DNA of 64,000 nucleotides from Hyperoodon ampullatus. Lineage: Eukaryota; Chordata; Mammalia; Artiodactyla; Ziphiidae. The stretch spans positions 181,932,428 to 181,996,427 of the forward strand of contig OX457056.1 in NCBI GenBank assembly GCA_949752795.1, given 5' to 3'. The translations under genes and the position numbers were made by a program. Positions 46,121-58,573 of the stretch are shown here, piece after piece. Positions within the stretch are counted from its first letter, which is position 1. Each line of letters starts with the position of its first letter. The notes beneath the pieces were generated by a model. The model had not been told where the DNA came from and did no database searches. It saw only the letters and a program-made list of their open reading frames with translations.

Positions 46121-46640
46121 GGAAGTGTAAATCTTTTGTTTGTCAGAGTTGAAGAAATTAAAGAAGTGAATGTACAGAAGAGGAAATACAAACAGCCAAT
46201 AAAGATGTGTAGTGATGCTGGATTTCAGTAGTAATCAGGGGGAAGTACAAATTATAGCTATTATATGATGCAGCACTGTGTACCCTTTAGGCAGGTAAAT
46301 TTTTAAAATTCAGTAATATCATGTGTTGTGAGTTATTGTAAGCTACTTATAGAAGGCAATTGGGCTGTGTTTATTAAAAGTAAAAACATGCCCACTCTAT
46401 AACCCAGCAAAATTCCGTTTCTTACCTCCTTCCTGCAGAAAGAACCACAAGTGCCTAGGTAGTCACACCCAAGGATGCCCTGGAGCACTCTGAGTGATCC
46501 CTAATAATGGAAAAACCCAAATGCCCAACAATAGGAAAATAGCCAAATAAACTGTGTTGTATTCACAGTATAGGATGCACAACAGAAGTTAAAAAGAATG
46601 AGATGAATGTATATGAGCGAACACGGTTAGCTCCCCTCTT
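46121..46640 (+). mobile_element. Old L1 LINE ORF2 fragment
   Basis: A forward, decayed L1 remnant: ataatggaaaaacccaaatgcc, aacaataggaaaatagcc, atgcacaacagaagttaaaaag. It starts at the edge of the younger L1. Confidence 0.6.
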
Positions 46641-46689
46641 CAACAAACACCTCAGAAGAGGTGTCTTCACTCTTTCAAATTCCTCTCCT

Positions 46690-46850
46690 ATTCTCTTTTT
46701 TTATTGTAGTAAAATATACTTAACATAAAGTTGACCATTTTAACCATTTTTAAGTGTACAGTTTACTGTGGCTTTAAGTACATTCACATTGCTATGTAAC
46801 CATCACCACCATTCATCTCTAGAATTTTTTCATCATCCCTAACTGCTTCC
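46690..46850 (-). repeat. L1 3' end fragment
   Basis: gtagtaaaatatacttaac, aaagttgaccattttaacc, tttaagtgtacagtttactg and ccatcaccaccattcatctc: reversed old L1 3' end. Confidence 0.65.
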
Positions 46851-46854
46851 TGTT

Positions 46855-47865
46855 CTCTTTTGATCCTACCCAGTCAGGCTTCCCTTACCTCTGTACCACC
46901 AAAACTGCTCTTATCAAGGCCACCAATGACCCTCACGTTGCTTAATCCAATGTCAAGTCAGCCCATCCATTCCTTCCCCTTACACCACTTGACCCCAGTT
47001 GGTCCTTCCTGCCTCCATGACCATTTCTACCCTTGGCTTCCAAGACCACTCTCTCCTGCCTCTCCCCTTCTTCACTGGCTACTACTCTCAGTCTCCTCAT
47101 CATCCCCACCTCTTAAAGTCCAGCACCAGGGGCTAGTCCTTGGACTCTATTTCTGTCCACACTCACTGTCTCGGTGATCTCCTTCCATCTCATGGATTAA
47201 AACACCATCGATGTGTGGACGGCTGGAAGGCACCTGTGCACAGCTCAGCCCTGAACCCCAGACCCAGGCGTCCATCACACCATCCACCTCCAGCATCTCA
47301 TGGCAAAGCTCAACTCCTGGTCTTTCCCCACCCCCAAACCTACTCCTCTCATGGTTTCCCCCAATCTCAGTCAATGGAAACACTATCAGACATGCCTATT
47401 CCCAGCCGCCATCATTTCTCACTTGAGTTACTGCTACAGCCTCCTCTCCAGTCTGCCATCTGCCATCCCCCCTCTGCAGTTTCTTAACAGGGCAGCCAGA
47501 GACAGTTTTGAAAGATGGGAGTTAGAGCATGTTACTTCCCTATGAAAACCCTGCAGGACTCCCCCTCTCACTCAGAGTAAAAGTAGGAGCCATCACTACA
47601 GCCTACAAGGGTCCTTGGGACCTGGCCATGTGGCCTCTCGGACCTCCTTGCATTTCCTTGCTCTTGGCCACACTGGCCTCTGCTGTTCCTCAAACAGGCC
47701 AGCCATGCACCGGCCTCCCGGCTCTGTACCTGCCATCCCTGGCCCCATAGGGCTTCCTCACAGCCCCTTTGTTCTTTATTCAAATGCCATTTTCTCAGTG
47801 AGGACTTCCTGACCACCCTTAAGAAGATGTATCCCCAACATTTCCATCTCCCCTTTTCTGCTTTA
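46855..47865 (+). mobile_element. L2 LINE, ~1 kb
   Basis: Long L2 remnant: caaggccaccaatgaccctc, tggcttccaagaccactctc, ctgctacagcctcctctcc, ccctctcactcagagtaaaag, tctcagtgaggacttcctgacc in the usual order. Frames are broken. Confidence 0.8.
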
Positions 47866-48843
47866 ATATTTACTTAAGTTCTATTATAGTGGTGGAAGCG
47901 AGCAAATAGCAGAAAAATACAAAAATTATAAAACTATATAAAAAGGGAAGAAAAACACAACCCCTTAAACAAAAGGTATATTCACAAGGTATATTCAGTG
48001 GGTACATGCATTTGCATAGAAGGAACATGTCACACCTGTAACGGTGATTTTGGTCATGAAGGGGAGGATGGGGCTGTAGTATTGTGGTTTTATACAGGAA
48101 GGAATGCATGCATTGCTTGCATAAATTAAAATAAAAACTTTAAAAGAGAGAGCTCTTTTGGAATGGAGCTAAATCCCCTCAGGAGATCTAAAATAGCAAT
48201 TAAAATATCACAAGTTTGATAAATGTTTATGCATATTTATCTGCAAAAAGCACTGCGCTGGGCTGTGGACGACAACAAAAAGAGATGCCTAGCCTCTGCC
48301 TACTCGGAGCTTCCAGGCTGAACAGATGACGCTTCATGGAAGCACGGCCCAGGCCCACCTGTGGACCTTCTATGGGATCAGGTTGGGGGCCCCCTCTCTG
48401 TATGTGAGCCCCTCCACTCGGCCTGGGTCTACTCCAGCCTGTCTGCTCCACCCCATCTCGCATAAGGAGAGGCTCAGCAAGGGTGTGCAGGTCATTCACT
48501 CCCCCAGTGTTTCAATGAGAATACCTAGCAGCTGCTGCATCTTGGAAATGGCTGAGAACACATTAAAGATACCTTACACAGTGGAACATGTCAGAGCTCT
48601 GCCCAAATTCCCTTGATTCCTTTTTCCTGTCTTTATGTCCCTTTACTTCCAACAGCTTACCCCGGGTGGTTTTTCAGGGCTGCTGGCCTGTTTTGAAGTC
48701 TGTCCTTGGGTTATTGGAGCCATTCTGAGCAGGCAGTGGGAGAACTGGAAGTGCTCAGGAATTTACATCCCTCCCTCGTCCCACAGCCCCTGGCCAAAGA
48801 CTCTTGCATTTGGGAGCCTGAAAGCCCCTGCAGCCTTGTTTCT
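47866..48843. other. Intron 1 sequence, nothing recognised
   Basis: AT-rich at 47870-48240, then mixed. No supportable exon or repeat. Confidence 0.5.
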
Positions 48844-49059
48844 TTTCTTTTTTTTTTTTTTTTTTGTGGTACGCGGGGCCTCTCACTGTTGTGGCCTCTC
48901 CCGTTGCGGAGCACAGGCTCCGGACGCGCAGGCTCAGCGGCCATGGCTCATGGGCCCAAGCCGCTCCGCGGCATGTGGGATCCTCCCGGACCGGGGCACG
49001 AACCCGCGTCCCCTGCATCGGCAGGCGGACGCTCAACCACTGCGAAACCAGGGAAGCCC
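48844..49059 (-). repeat. CHR-type SINE, short form
   Basis: Reverse orientation; T18 tail, CpG-rich body, head mutated (ctgcgaaaccagggaag). Perfect duplication cagccttgtttct at 48831-48843 and 49060-49072. Confidence 0.95.
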
Positions 49060-50437
49060 CAGCCTTGTTTCTAGTTGGACACCACTTGGAGGGATAAAGA
49101 GGTGCAATTCACATTCAGAGTTTCCCTGGGGCTCAGGCTGAGACCCCTCCTTTATTGGCTTTGCACCCCAGCTTGGCTCTCCCCTTCCTGGTGCTGCTGC
49201 CCGCGCCCCCCGCCGCCCCTCACTGGTGTCCCTTGGGAGCACCTGCTTACGAAATTACCACATACACTGCTCATCTCAGGGTCTATTTAGGAGATCCACA
49301 CCGAGCACACCTGATCGTTTTCAGGGCCTTATGACCACGCTGTGGCAGCACTGGCCTTGGCAGCTGCTGGGGCATCGGTACCCTGTTTTTCCATCTGTAG
49401 CTCTGTTAGTGCAACCCCGAGAGCGTGGAGGAGTGGCTGCACTTGAACTAAAACACAATTGATTTATAAAATCAATGGGATTTTAAAGCAGGGCTGGGGA
49501 AAGAGCAAGATGGCTCTCAGAGCTGAATTGATTTAAAGGGTAAGTATTGAGGCAGAAAGATTAATGGAGAAGAGAGAGGTGAGGTAATGGAAGGGGCACT
49601 CTGCAGGGGGCCGGACGAGATGGTTTCATGAAGTTAATGCAATTTGCAGCTAAGGGCAACGGGGCCTCGCCAGGTTCCTGTGCTGTCCTGGGAGCACTGC
49701 ATGAGCCTCAGATGATTTATTACAGGATGGTTCCTGAGTGCCCCCTACCTTTAAAAATTTTGTTTAGTTACTTAGCTTCTTTCTGGGCTCCACTTGGTCA
49801 TCTGTTCTTTGCTAAGTCCCCCATCTGAGGGGTCTAGAGAATCAGCCAGGCCCTCCTAATGGGTCTCACTTAGGGGCCTGAAAGGTGAAGGACAAAGGGG
49901 AAACCTACCACCTCCCTTAAGTAAAAAGTATTAATTTTAATATAACTCTGAGGGAATCTAGAAAGTTTGGATTTTTTCCATAATGATTATTTTAATGCTT
50001 TCAAAACATCAACATAAAAGATCACTTTCTTTACCATTATTTTTATTGGCTCTTCCTGGGTCTGTTTCCTGACTCAGCTGGTGCTGGTCTTCAGCAAGGG
50101 GGTGCAGGAGGCAGGGCAACCCCCAAACTGCTTGACCTGCACTTCCGTGCAGTGTGAACCCCCAGGTTCAACTGGATCCAGTGTTTTTTATCCATTCATG
50201 GGGCTTATAGGGCCTCCTGGGTGTCCATCCTGTGCAAGCCACTGGGGTATGGAAATGAAAGGCACGTGCCTGCCATGGTACAAGTAAAGGGAGAACAGAG
50301 ACATCCAAATACAAGAGTCTGTCATCTCGGCACATATAAGGGGAAATGAGAGTGTGAAGGCAGCAGCAAGGAAGTCAGGCTGGGAGGTTGGGAGGCCAGA
50401 AGTGAGGCTGAAGCTGGATGAAAGAATGGAGGAAGCT
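49060..50437. other. Intron 1 sequence, repeat-poor; candidate regulatory block at 49440-49740
   Basis: No transposon recognised. 49440-49740 has clustered AT cores (acacaattgatttataaaatc, gaattgatttaaaggg, aagttaatgcaatttgc) embedded in GC-rich sequence. No exon. Confidence 0.4.
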
Positions 50438-50889
50438 GTTAAAAGGGATCAGGTTATGCCACCCCCAAATATGCCACTCTGGCATATTGATTATTTTGAG
50501 CTGAAGGCCAGTGAGAAACAGCACACAGGAAGAGCTCTTTTCCCTCCCCCTTTCTGCTCAAAAGCAGGGCATAAATTTCCCTTTGTAAAGGTGCCTTGCA
50601 ACTCCTGTACCAGGAAAAGGAGAATGAGATTCTTATCATCAGGAGACGACTTGAGTCTGCATAATGAACCTTACTAAACAACCCTTATCTACCATACTTT
50701 TCCTCGTCACCTTCCCACAGTTTACTGACACTGGGTTTAACTGCCTCTTTTCTATAAAGCACCTGCCCATACACTTAAAACTATCAATAAAATGTATGTC
50801 TTTTCTCCTGTTAATCTTTTAGCAAGTTAATTAGCAGGCCTCAGGTGCAGAACTTAAGAGGGTAGAGGAAAAGTTTTTCCTCCCCTACA
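50438..50889 (+). repeat. Probable solitary LTR of an old endogenous retrovirus
   Basis: About 450 bases starting tgttaaaagggatcagg and ending cctcccctaca, with an aataaaa signal around 50787 and a purine/pyrimidine end region (cagaacttaagagggtagagg). The layout fits a mammalian ERVL-type LTR. No internal viral coding sequence is present, and no flanking duplication was confirmed. Confidence 0.5.
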
Positions 50890-53572
50890 CTATGGAAGGC
50901 TGGGAGGGAGAAAGGGTGTGCCCAGCAGATGGAACAGGAAGACACGCAGGATGAGAGAGCATGGGGTTAAACCCAGAAAGTCTGGCTCCCAGGCTCTTAA
51001 CCCTGACTCTCACAAGACCCATGTGCCTGCCCTAGAACAGACCAAACCCTAACCCCTTCCTACCAAGACTAATGAAAAACCTCTTTCTTTGAGAAAGACA
51101 AGCCTGATCGACATCACCTAACCTCTATCCACAGGCTGGACCTCCAACCATCCTGCCATGGTGGGATCCCTCTTGCTGCATCTCCTTTAAAGAGGCTATG
51201 CTTTAGCCGTCATCGACATGGGTAGGAAGTCAGGAAGATGAGAAGGCCTCTGTGAGCCTGTGTGCAGTCAGGTCTCCAGCTTCACTTCCCACTCATACCA
51301 CACACCCCACCCTTTGCAGATCAACGACTGGTCCCCACAAAGGCCATTTTGTGCCAGACAGCTGCACCTCTGTGCTTGCCCACCTGATGAGCCCTGACAC
51401 TCTTAAAATGTTGGTGCAGCCATTTCCTACTATGTGAAGACTCCTCTAGCAGGTTCCCAAAGCAGGGGCTTGACTGCCATCCATTATGCCACCCCATAGA
51501 TGGCACACACTTCCGGCTGGACACATGCCTCTCAAATCTCTGTGTTGATTTGTGAGCTTCTCGTGGCCAGAGCGGGTGCCCTCCTCATGCTTGATTCCTG
51601 GAATGTAGCAGAGAGCCTCTCAAATGCTTGCTGAATGAATGAGTGGACATAAGACAGGAATCCTCAAGTTCAAAGAAGATGGGAAAGATCAAATCCAAGA
51701 GACCTTGTGCCTCTACAGATGATCTTCCTGGGCTGGAAGAAATCTGCCAGCAGGATTTCTCCTACCCATGGCCTGTTTCCACATGATGAAAGGTTTAAGG
51801 GCACAAGATCACTGATTCCACTCCTGTAATCAGAGGAGCGCAAGTAGGAGCAGGAAACACGGAATGTAGTTTTCCTACTTTTCCTACTTTGGTGGTGGGA
51901 GTGGAGAGGCCAACTGAGGTCATGGAAAGGGCACAGGATTTGGAGGCTCTTTAGCCTCTTGGAGCCCCAGGTTTCCACATAAAATGAGAGCAAAATACAA
52001 ATCTTATCCACTTCCTAGACCATGGTGAGGAAGAAATGAATGACACTTTGAAAGTGCTTTGTAAACAGAGAAGCACTGAAAGGATGAATGGTGGTGAGTA
52101 CTGTTTCTCTTTGCTGCAGGCTGAGGCCTTGGGAGGCCTCTATTCCCTCTATTGGACCTTGTCTGGGAGCAGCTGGCCCCAGGTTTGCTGCCTCTGCTCC
52201 TGTTCAGATTAGCAAGCCATTCACCAGGAGCCAGGGATCAGCGGAGTCGATGTAATTCAATATTGATTATAAATTTCATTTCTGCCTGCCTACGGGTCAT
52301 TAGCTTAGATCAATACATTCTACACCCTTGGTTAAGTAATCATGGAGGCTGTTGATGACTTCAGCAGTCAGGCAGGTCCCTGGCTGCCTTGGTTGGGGGA
52401 GCCCAAGGCAGCTCTCCCGGCCTAGGTCTAACCCAGTTCAGGCCTGTCTTGCAAATAAATCATTTATTCTTGTCTGCAAACGTGAAGGTCATGGCCAAAT
52501 CTTCAATTCTCTGGGGCCAAAAGTCCAGCCTGGAGTTCCTGGAGCCCAGCATCTGGAAGTGCCTTATATTCCAAGTGTCTAAGAGTGCTGGGTTATGGAC
52601 TCTGGGTATCTCCCATGGAAGAACTCAGTTTTCCCATTAGCTGATATCTGGGAGGAGAGGCAGGAGGAGGGAGGAGGCCTGGGTTCACTGGACACAAACT
52701 GCCACCTTCATCTCCTAGCACAAGAGCCGCGGTGGCAGCAGATGGACTGGTAGTCTGGGGCTGGGGTGTGTCCAGAAGCAGGGGAACCTGCTGGCAGTGG
52801 CTGAATGCGCTCAGGAGATGTGCTCTGACAACGGTCCTGCTGTCCCCTCACGGCCTCTTCAGATGGCAGATAGGAAACACCATCAATCCCACAGCATTTA
52901 CTAACATCTATCTCTCTTCTCCCTGCCCTCAGGGTCACTCTCTGTAGACCCACTGCCCACAGTGCAGCCAGCACCATTGTCTAAGGCTCTGTCCAGACAC
53001 ATCACTCCCCTGTTGAGAGCCCTACCTGGATGTGGGATGGGTCTGTTCTCCCTGCCGCATCACCTGGTCCCTTCACTGCCTTCCTGTGTAGCAGGCTCAC
53101 AGTTGGCCAAGTGCATGTGGGGTCTAAAGTCTTCAGAGAATTTAGATTCTCTCTGCATCTCAGGCAAAGCAGATGCCATATCACCTAATTAGGTTACTGG
53201 CCCTTTGCTGTCCCACACTCAGGGCCCTAGAGGTGGTCTTAGGGAGCCCTCAGGGCACCTGACAAGCCTGGGCGGGGGCAGCATGGGATGACCATGGGCA
53301 TGTTCGGGAAGGCCACGCTATTCAGAACCAAGCGATCAGAGGAGGCCTATGAACCCCATGGTCACCCCTTAAGAGCAGAAACTCCCCTCTGAACAATCTT
53401 CCAGTGTGAACTGGTATGAGGTCAGGCGACCTCCAGTCTATCACTTCTTGACCACAGCCCTGCAAGCTTTAGGGTGAGACCTGGCAGGCTCCTGCTCTCC
53501 CACCCCCTCCCTTCCCCAGCCCCCAGAGGCAGCCACTTCAGTTGGCTCCTTTGGTATTTACCTCCACATTTC
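50890..53572. other. Intron 1 sequence with L2 fragments
   Basis: 51530-51645 (gtgagcttctcgtggccag, ttgctgaatgaatgagtg) and 52930-53190 (atcactcccctgttgagagcc) are L2-like. 51975-52095 is MIR-like. 52200-52380 is a repeat-free AT-rich block. No exon. Confidence 0.45.
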
Positions 53573-53831
53573 TTTTTTTTTTTTTTTTTTTTTTTTTGCG
53601 GTGGCTTCTCTTGTTGTGGAGCATGGGCTCTAGGTGCACAGGCTTCAGTAGTTGCAGCACAGGGGCTTAGTAGTTGTGATGCGTGGGCTCTAGAGTGCTC
53701 GGGCTTTAGTAGTTGTGGCACACGGGCATAGTTGTCCCACGGCATGTGGGATCTTCCTGGACCAGGGCTCAAACCCGTGTCCCCTGCATTGGCAGGTGGA
53801 TTCTTAACCACTGGACCACCAGGGAAGTCCC
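53573..53831 (-). repeat. CHR-type SINE, long form lacking its 3' segment
   Basis: Reverse orientation: a ~27-base T-run runs straight into gcggtggcttctcttgttg, so the last ~50 bases of the usual body are absent. Perfect duplication tacctccacatttc at 53559-53572 and 53832-53845. Confidence 0.95.
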
Positions 53832-53939
53832 TACCTCCACATTTCCAAATAGTGTTTATTTATCGCTATTTCTTTCTTTCACTTTTTCTTGATTACCCTC
53901 ATCTAGTTAATTAACACATGCATCAACTCACATATTTAT

Positions 53940-55370
53940 CTTTTTTGTGTGTGCGAGAACATTTAAGTTCTACTCTCTTAGCACATTTCAATGATACAGT
54001 ACAGGGTTATCAACTATAGTTACCATGTTATACATTAGATCCTCAGATCTTATTCATCTTTTAATTGAAAGTTTGCACCCTTTTACCAATTTCTCCCTAT
54101 TTCCCCCACCGCCCAGCCCCGGCAACCACTTTCTATTTTTTGTTTCTGTAAGTTTGCTTTTTCTGTTTTTGTTATTAGATTCTACATATAAGTAATACCA
54201 TGAAGTATTTGTCTTGCTTTGTGTGGCTTATTTCACTTAGGATAATGTCCTCAAGGTCCATCCATGTTGTCACAAGTGGCAGGATTTCCTTCTTCCTCAT
54301 GGCTGGAAACTATTCATATATATATATGTTTTTATATATAACATTTTCTTTATCCATTCGTCAGTTGATTGACACTTAGGTTGTTTCCATGTCTTGGCTA
54401 TTGTGGATAATGCTGCAATAAACAAGGGAGTACAGATATCTCTTGAGATCCTGTTTTCGTTTCTTTTAGATATATACCCAGAAGTGGAATTGCTGGGTCA
54501 TATGGTAATTCTATTTTTAATTTTTTGAGGAACTGCCATACAGTTTTTCATAGTGACTGCACGAATTTACAGTGTACAAGAGCTCCCTTTTCTCCACATC
54601 CTTGCCAATATTTGATATCTCTTGTCTTTTCAATAGTAGCCATTCCAACAGTTATGAGGTGATATCTCAATCTGGATTTTGATTTGCATTTCCCTGATGA
54701 TTAGTGACACATTTTCATGTACCTCTTGGTCATTTGTGTATCTTCTTTTGCAAAAATGTCTATTCAGTTCTTCTGAATTTTTTAATCAGTTTAATTTTTT
54801 TAATCTGCCCATTTTTTAATGTTTCTTTTTTGCTATTGAGTTGTATGAGTTCTTTGTATATTTTGGATATTAACCCCTTATCGGATATATGATTTGGAGA
54901 TATTTTCTCCCATTCTGTTTCTTTTAATTTTGTTAGTGGTTCCCTTTGCTATGCAGAAGCTTTTTAGTTTGATGTAGTCTCACTTGTTTATTTCTGTTTT
55001 CTTTTCCTTCGCTTTTTGTGTCTAATCCAAAAAATGATTGCCACCACTGATGTCAAAGAGACTACCCCATATGTTTTCTTCTAGGAGTTTTGTGGTTTCA
55101 GGTCTTATGTTCAAGTCTTTAGTCCATTTTGAGTTGATTTTTGTGTATGGTGAAAGATAGGGGTCCAGTTTCATTCTTTTGCTTGTGACAGTCCAGCTTT
55201 CCCAACACCATTTTTTGAAGAGACTGTGCTTTCCATATACTGTCCGTTGTATATCGCTGGCTCCTTTGCTGTAAATTAATTGACTACATATACATGGGTT
55301 TATTTCTGGGCTCTCTATTTTGCTCCATTAATTTATGGTCTGTTTTTATGATGAATCACTTCTTGATTTT
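53940..55370 (-). mobile_element. Older L1 LINE, 5'-truncated
   Basis: Reverse L1: 3' UTR at 53950-54300 (atgatacagtacagggttatc, ggcaaccactttctatttt) and ORF2 C-terminal region to 55370 (atatacccagaagtggaattgc, atttccctgatgattagtg). Multiple stops and indels. Confidence 0.85.
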
Positions 55371-55830
55371 TTCCATTTTAAATGTTACCTATTGACCTCT
55401 AACTATGGAAGATGAGGATTTTATTTATTTCACTCTCCTGTCCCCATCACACATAAGTACCCACTCCATCCTCCCAGTGTACTTTTAGTTGGATCAATAT
55501 GCAGAATCTGCATTATTAGTACTACGTAATTGCTAGTCCCAGTTGAGCTATGTAGTATACTGTAATATTTTGTGCACCACTTTTTGTTTTCCCTGGAGTT
55601 CATAATTGGCTTGCCTTTTAATTTGCTTAGTGTTCTACTATGTATCAATAATTCAACCTTAAATATTCCAACAGTTCTTCAAATCTAATTTTCATGTATT
55701 CACAGGCAGTGGGCATCTTCTTAAAAATCACACTGCATTTTATTACTCAAAGAATTTATAGCTCTCCTGGAGACATGCAGGGCCACCTGCAGTGGTGTTT
55801 GGATAGTGTGAATCCCTGTGTTGGGTTAGG
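55371..55830. other. Intron 1 sequence, nothing recognised
   Basis: AT-rich unique-looking stretch. Confidence 0.45.
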
Positions 55831-55834
55831 GAGA

Positions 55835-56015
55835 GGGCATAGGCCTCAGCACTGGATAGATGTGAATATGAATTCCACCACTTGTTGGCAGGGTACCCAC
55901 AATTCTCCTTCCACATCTGTTGAAATGGGAACAATGATGCCTCATCATAGTGTAGTCATGAGAATTAAATAAGTACAATGGAAATGTCTGGAGCACGGAG
56001 GGCACACAATAAATG
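55835..56015 (+). repeat. MIR SINE remnant
   Basis: Forward MIR: agatgtgaatatgaattccacc, atctgttgaaatgggaac, catgagaattaaataagtac, ggcacacaataaatgttgg. Confidence 0.75.
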
Positions 56016-56364
56016 TTGGTTTGCTTACTTGTGGGAAAATCAAGAAAAATAAGGCCAGTGAAAGTACTTCATCTCACTAATAGAGCTTTCTCTCTGTATC
56101 CCCAAAGTGTTGAACAGGCTCTGCACATTCATCAGGGCTTCTAAGACATTGATACCCCTTTGAAGAAAAATAGCTCAAGCTACTGGAGCTTTGCTCATCA
56201 GGCTAATGACCTTCTTTAAAAGAAGGAGCCTCCTTAATCACAGCATCAATTTTATTTTGAAATATTCTAAACAAAGGCAGAAACTCTAAAAGAAAATATT
56301 GATAGGTTGATGGCATTAAAAATTAAAAACTTATATACATCTGGGGGAAAAAAGCCCTTGATAT
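56016..56364. other. Intron 1 sequence, nothing recognised
   Basis: No repeat or exon supported. Confidence 0.45.
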
Positions 56365-56378
56365 AAAAGTAAAGGGCA

Positions 56379-56588
56379 GGGGGCCTCCCTGGTGGCGCAG
56401 TGGTTGGGAGTCCGCCTGCCGATGCAGGGGATACGGGTTCGTGCCCTGGTCTGGGAGGATCCCATGTGCCGCAGAGCGGCTGGGCCCGTGAGCCATGGCC
56501 GCTGAGCCTGCGCGTCCGGAGCCTGTGCTCCGCAACGGGAGAGGCCACAGCAATGAGAGGCCCGCGTACCAAAAAAAAAAAAAAAAAA
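56379..56588 (+). repeat. CHR-type SINE, short form, young
   Basis: Starts gggggcctccctggtggcg, B-box gggttcgtgccctgg, short body, then a long pure A-run. Perfect 14-bp duplication aaaagtaaagggca at 56365-56378 and 56589-56602. Confidence 0.96.
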
Positions 56589-56734
56589 AAAAGTAAAGGG
56601 CAAGCAACAAATTGGGAAAATATTTGCAACATATAAATCAATCAAGGGAGGGCTGACTTTCCTAAGGACCTGGACCAGTTAGGTCCAGAGACAGTGCTTC
56701 AGCCTTCCAGGCTAATGCTTTCTCTGCTATTAAG

Positions 56735-56890
56735 TCACTCACTCACTCATTCATTCATTCATTCAACATAAATGTATTGAGTACCTACCAGATGCCTGGC
56801 TTTGGGGTATAATGATATTCAAAAACAGAAATGGCCCCTGCTCTCCTGGAGCGCACAGTCTAGTGAGGTGACAGTTATTCACCAAATAGT
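56735..56890 (+). repeat. (CATT)n plus old mammalian repeat
   Basis: cactcattcattcattcattc then tattgagtacctaccagatgcc, cccctgctctcctggagcgc and agtctagtgaggtgacag: same family as 28739 and 38665. Confidence 0.55.
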
Positions 56891-57042
56891 CACACTCAGG
56901 AGTGTACAACTACAACCCAAGGTAAGTGCAACAAAGGAAAGGAGAGCACAGAGCAGAGGACCCAGTTTAGACTGGGGTGTGTGGGAGCGCTTCCTTGGCT
57001 GGCGACACTTGAGCTGAGAACTGGAGGGTGAACAGGAGTTAA

Positions 57043-57069
57043 GGTGTGTGTGTGTGTGTGCGTGTGCGT

Positions 57070-57123
<54 letters not shown>

Positions 57124-57124
57124 C
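57043..57124 (+). repeat. Compound (TG)n(CGTG)n(GA)n microsatellite
   Basis: tg repeats, then four cgtgtg-type units, then tg repeats and a (ga)n block. Alternating purine-pyrimidine, with CpG steps inside. Confidence 0.95.
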
Positions 57125-58502
57125 AGACAGGCAGACCGAAGGAGGCATTCCAGCTGGGGAAACAGGGTGCCAAAGCCCTGTGGTAGGAGGCCCATGGAAC
57201 AGTTGAGGAATGGCAAGAAGGCCAGTGTGGCTGGAGCCTGGAGAGTGAGAGGAGGCTGGAGGTTTGGCCAGTGGCTAGACTGTAAGAGGGGCCTTAGGGG
57301 CCATGGTAAGGACTTAGGATTTTAACCCAAAGAGCGATGGGGAAGCCAACCAAAGGATTCCAGGCTGGGGCTGGAGGAGGAGGCCGGAGGTGGGTACAGG
57401 CTGGATTTACATTTGAAAAGATGGCTCTGGCTTTGGAATGGAGAATGGATGGGAGCGGGTGGGGTGAGGCAGAGTGTTATTGCCACAGGGTAGAAATGAT
57501 GATGGCTGGGATGATAACATGAGATTGAGTGAGACAGGCAGAGTCAAGAGCTCTTTGGGAGGTAAAACAACACGGCTGCCTTCCATACCTTATCCTTGTG
57601 GAACAGGGCAAGACCAAATCAATAAACCTTTATTTTGGGCAGTACTGATGGGCACAGAGGAGGCCTCAATCAAGATTGGGGGAATACACAAATCTTTGAA
57701 GAAGTAGACCCTGGGTCAGTGGATTTCAGGAAAGGGAGCAATCCCAGCAGGCTGGGGTAGCATCAGGGTCAAGTATTTTGGGGCTTTGTTCTGACTATGG
57801 CCTGGACAGATGGGGATGAACCCGGTACCCCTCACAGAATCTGGTGATGGGCATGAGCTTACGGCTTGGGGCTCCGCTGCCTTTCCTCACCCTGCATTAA
57901 CTACCCATGTTGCTCCCAGGACGGAGGGTGCCAGACTTATGTTTTTATTTTCTATCTTAAAAAATAAATGGCAATTTTTACAGTGTCACAGAACATGTGC
58001 ACTTGTGACTTGCTCCATTGTGTGATAAATTCATGGAGTTTTAGTAAATGTATCTTAGTTTTCTTCTGGGAAAACTGGCAGGGGTGGGGTGACCTGTCTC
58101 TTCCATTCCCGCTCTGGAAATATGGCAAAAATTCTCAGTGGAGTTGGAGCTTGCCAGGCGTGGTATCAGGAAAGGCTCCCTGGACAGGACCCTGGGAGTC
58201 AGGCAGGAGCTGAGTGGGGCAGAGTCAACCACACCTGGGTCCAAATGGCCTGGTCTGGCTTCCACAGGCCATGACAAGCTAGGGTGAGTCTGAACTGGTC
58301 CTAAGCAGGCAATAGCAAGCTAGAATCACAGTATCAATGGCCAGTGTGAGCTGGTATGAACCAATTTGGACCACTTTCCCAAATCAGTCTACATTGTGGG
58401 ATGCACGTAAAAGCAAGCACATTGTTTGAATATACTGGCCTGTTTTGAGACATTTCCAGCTGGTTTGGGTGCCTCCCTACTTTTTGAATTATTATTGTCC
58501 TC

Positions 58503-58505
<3 letters not shown>
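57125..58505. other. Intron 1 sequence, nothing recognised
   Basis: Unique-looking. No repeat or exon supported. Confidence 0.5.
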
Positions 58506-58558
<53 letters not shown>

Positions 58559-58573
58559 TATGTGTGTGTGTAC
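58506..58573 (+). repeat. (TG)n microsatellite
   Basis: About 26 uninterrupted tg units, a ggta interruption, then six more. Confidence 0.97.
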
